Shown piece after piece: positions 63,239 to 63,936 of a stretch of 63,936 nucleotides of DNA. The position numbers were made by a program, and so were the translations under genes. Source of the DNA: Gammaproteobacteria bacterium (GTDB taxonomy: Bacteria > Pseudomonadota > Gammaproteobacteria > Ga0077536); the NCBI GenBank assembly GCA_021773835.1, contig JAJFJQ010000037.1, positions 1 to 63,936 of the forward strand. Direction: 5' to 3'. Within the stretch, counting starts at the first letter, position 1. Every line of letters starts with the position of its first letter. The notes beneath the pieces are model-generated. The model had not been told where the DNA came from. It did no database searches and saw only the letters and a list, made by a program, of their open reading frames with translations.

Positions 63239-63397
63239 ATGCCAAAATCAAAAAATTCTCACCCCGGGCACCGAAGTTCAAAAAATGGTCGCTTCGTAAC
63301 CGAGCAATACGCTAATCGACACAAAAACACCACGCAAAAGGAATCAATACCCAACCCAGGTCGGGGAGACACTGGGCGGGGCACAAAAGCTAAGTAG
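63239..63397 (+). CDS. Small basic protein (GRFVTEQYA type)
   Basis: 52 residues, too short for most gene finders. MPKSKNSHPGHRSSKNGRFV is followed by TEQYANRHKNTTQKES and a Gly/Arg-rich end GRGDTGRGTK. Small proteins with a repeated S-x-GRFVT-x-x-YA core and a TT after it occur in many bacteria; their role is unknown. It has a clear TTAGGAG ribosome site and the sigma-70 promoter at 63148-63175. It is divergent from the XRE-ImmA/PIN pair and probably shares its control. Confidence 0.75.
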   Translation: MPKSKNSHPGHRSSKNGRFVTEQYANRHKNTTQKESIPNPGRGDTGRGTKAK

Positions 63398-63419
63398 GAT
63401 TGAATTATGGAGACCTAGG

Positions 63420-63662
63420 ATGATTGATGTGAGTTACGAAATTAACGGCCGGAAAGTTCAACCCAACCAAATTGGTGAGGCTCTCGAAAACGCAGCGCTT
63501 AAAGACATCGTAAAACAACTTCGGAATAAATTAGGGAGGGTGAAATCTTCCACTGGCGAACGTCTGAAAATAACGTTCCGTGGTAGAAAGCTCAGCGACC
63601 TAAAAATGCACCTGGAAGGCCCAGAAGAATTGATTGAAAAAGCAGAGCAAATTTTGGGGTGA
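63420..63662 (+). CDS. Small 80-residue protein
   Basis: Reads MIDVSYEINGRKVQPNQIGE to EKAEQILG. Predicted alternating strands and helices (VSYEING; IGEALENAALKDIVKQL; LKITFRGRKL; PEELIEKAEQIL) give a compact alpha/beta unit. No family recognised. It follows the 52-residue gene by 22 nt and probably shares its promoter. It ends just before IS-like sequence. Confidence 0.65.
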   Translation: MIDVSYEINGRKVQPNQIGEALENAALKDIVKQLRNKLGRVKSSTGERLKITFRGRKLSDLKMHLEGPEELIEKAEQILG

Positions 63663-63675
63663 ACCAAAGGGGACA

Positions 63676-63727
63676 GCCTCAGGGCCTCCAATTTAAATTC
63701 TTTGGTATAACTTGCTCGTTTGTTCAT
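63676..63727 (-). pseudogene. Inverted relic of an IS3-type transposase start
   Basis: On the minus strand the ORF starts MNKRASYTKEFKLEALRL, matching the start of the intact transposase (MKKRASYTKEFKLEALRL) at 63781. After Leu18 the match stops. Upstream of both start codons the DNA also matches (GTCGCC..., GTATCCGA), so the relic is an inverted copy of the element's 5' end. The two copies lie head to head about 50 bp apart. Confidence 0.75.
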
Positions 63728-63733
63728 TGTTCG

Positions 63734-63779
63734 GATACTCCTCTAAGGCGACTATCGTCGCCGATGAGAGGTATCCGAC
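63734..63779. repeat. Palindrome at the junction of two head-to-head IS ends
   Basis: CGGATACTCCTCT-AAGGCGAC on the left pairs with GTCGCCGATGAGAGGTATCCG on the right around a 4-nt centre. It is formed by the two inverted leader sequences of the transposase relic and the intact gene. It could be a cruciform or an IS circle-junction-like structure. Confidence 0.5.
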
Positions 63780-63780
63780 G

Positions 63781-63936
63781 ATGAAGAAACGAGCGAGTTA
63801 TACCAAAGAATTCAAACTAGAAGCGCTGCGCTTAATGCGTGAATCAGAGCGACCAGCGACGGATGTTGCGCGAGAACTGGGTATCCGTCGGAACCAGCTT
63901 TATAAATGGCAGGAGCAATACGCGGCTAACGGTGAG
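63781..63936 (+). mobile_element. IS3-family transposase OrfA start (cut by window end)
   Basis: The first 52 codons of an IS3-type OrfA: MKKRASYTKEFKLEALRLMR, then ATDVARELGIRRNQLYKWQ, a helix-turn-helix that binds the element ends. The frame is open to the last base, so the gene continues beyond the window. It follows its own inverted 5' relic, which suggests two insertions in opposite directions or an end duplication. OrfB is not visible. Confidence 0.88.

Noticed and set aside
1-63936. CRISPR arrays, tRNA or rRNA genes
   Set aside because: No regular spaced direct repeats, cloverleaf-like or ribosomal sequences seen on either strand by eye; a dedicated scan could still find an atypical tRNA.

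Overview
The window reads as chromosomal DNA of an aerobic, metabolically versatile proteobacterium, most likely a gammaproteobacterium. It has moderate-to-high G+C, dense genes on both strands, Shine-Dalgarno-led operons and YghU, CutA, pirin and GGDEF/EAL proteins. Almost everything is accessory catabolism: acyl-CoA enzymes, Rieske and Fe(II)/2-oxoglutarate oxygenases, cupins, four luciferase-like monooxygenases, a fused hydantoinase and a Baeyer-Villiger monooxygenase. There are no rRNA or tRNA genes, no CRISPR array and no core housekeeping operons. The species cannot be fixed from the sequence.

Layout. 1-0.8 kb: a chimeric, truncated flavin monooxygenase fused to the tail of a GSA-type aminotransferase. 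0.96-3.3 kb (-): a three-gene operon for a flavocytochrome of the p-cresol methylhydroxylase/eugenol hydroxylase type plus a Tat-exported protein. 3.65 kb: DAHP synthase. 5.0-11.4 kb (+): a GntR regulator with two matching palindromic operators upstream, then a short citrate synthase-like protein, a double acyl-CoA dehydrogenase, a ThDP enzyme and a cupin. 11.5-13.6 kb (-): CoA-transferase and enoyl-CoA hydratase. 13.8-17.1 kb (-): a TPR/beta-barrel outer-membrane protein followed 12 nt later by an exported repeat protein. 17.6-19.9 kb (-): an FHA-GAF-GGDEF-EAL protein. 20-28 kb: cupin, sulfurtransferase, amidase, MFS carrier, and a two-subunit periplasmic molybdenum hydroxylase.

28-39 kb: DUF1028, Rieske oxygenase, SDR, LLM oxidoreductase, cupin, fused hydantoinase A/B, a flavin-type oxidase and a CmcJ-like oxygenase, plausibly parts of one or two degradation routes. 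39.4-42.1 kb (+): a cassette without recognised function (exported protein, TPR protein, P-loop ATPase, membrane-anchored arrestin-like protein). 42-48.7 kb: two GST-family proteins, a deacetylase, CutA, a flippase-like protein with a lipid kinase, and an LLM enzyme. 48.8-61 kb: a PQQ/haem alcohol dehydrogenase, a fold-IV transaminase, LLM, SDR, a coiled-coil cNMP-binding-like protein, PhyH, BVMO, pirin and LLM. 61.5-63.9 kb: an A+T-richer tail with a PIN/XRE-ImmA pair, a divergent promoter overlapped by an inverted repeat, two small genes and the start of an IS3-like element next to an inverted relic of its own 5' end.

The best candidates for undescribed biology are the ATPase/arrestin-like cassette (39.4-42.1 kb), the beta-barrel plus 18-residue C-x4-C repeat pair (13.8-17.1 kb), the GntR-governed acyl-CoA/ThDP pathway (5-11.4 kb), and the PIN/XRE-ImmA locus with its divergent small gene (61.5-63.4 kb). 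Several short gene relics (YbjQ tail, PhyH tail, transposase start) show repeated rearrangement.
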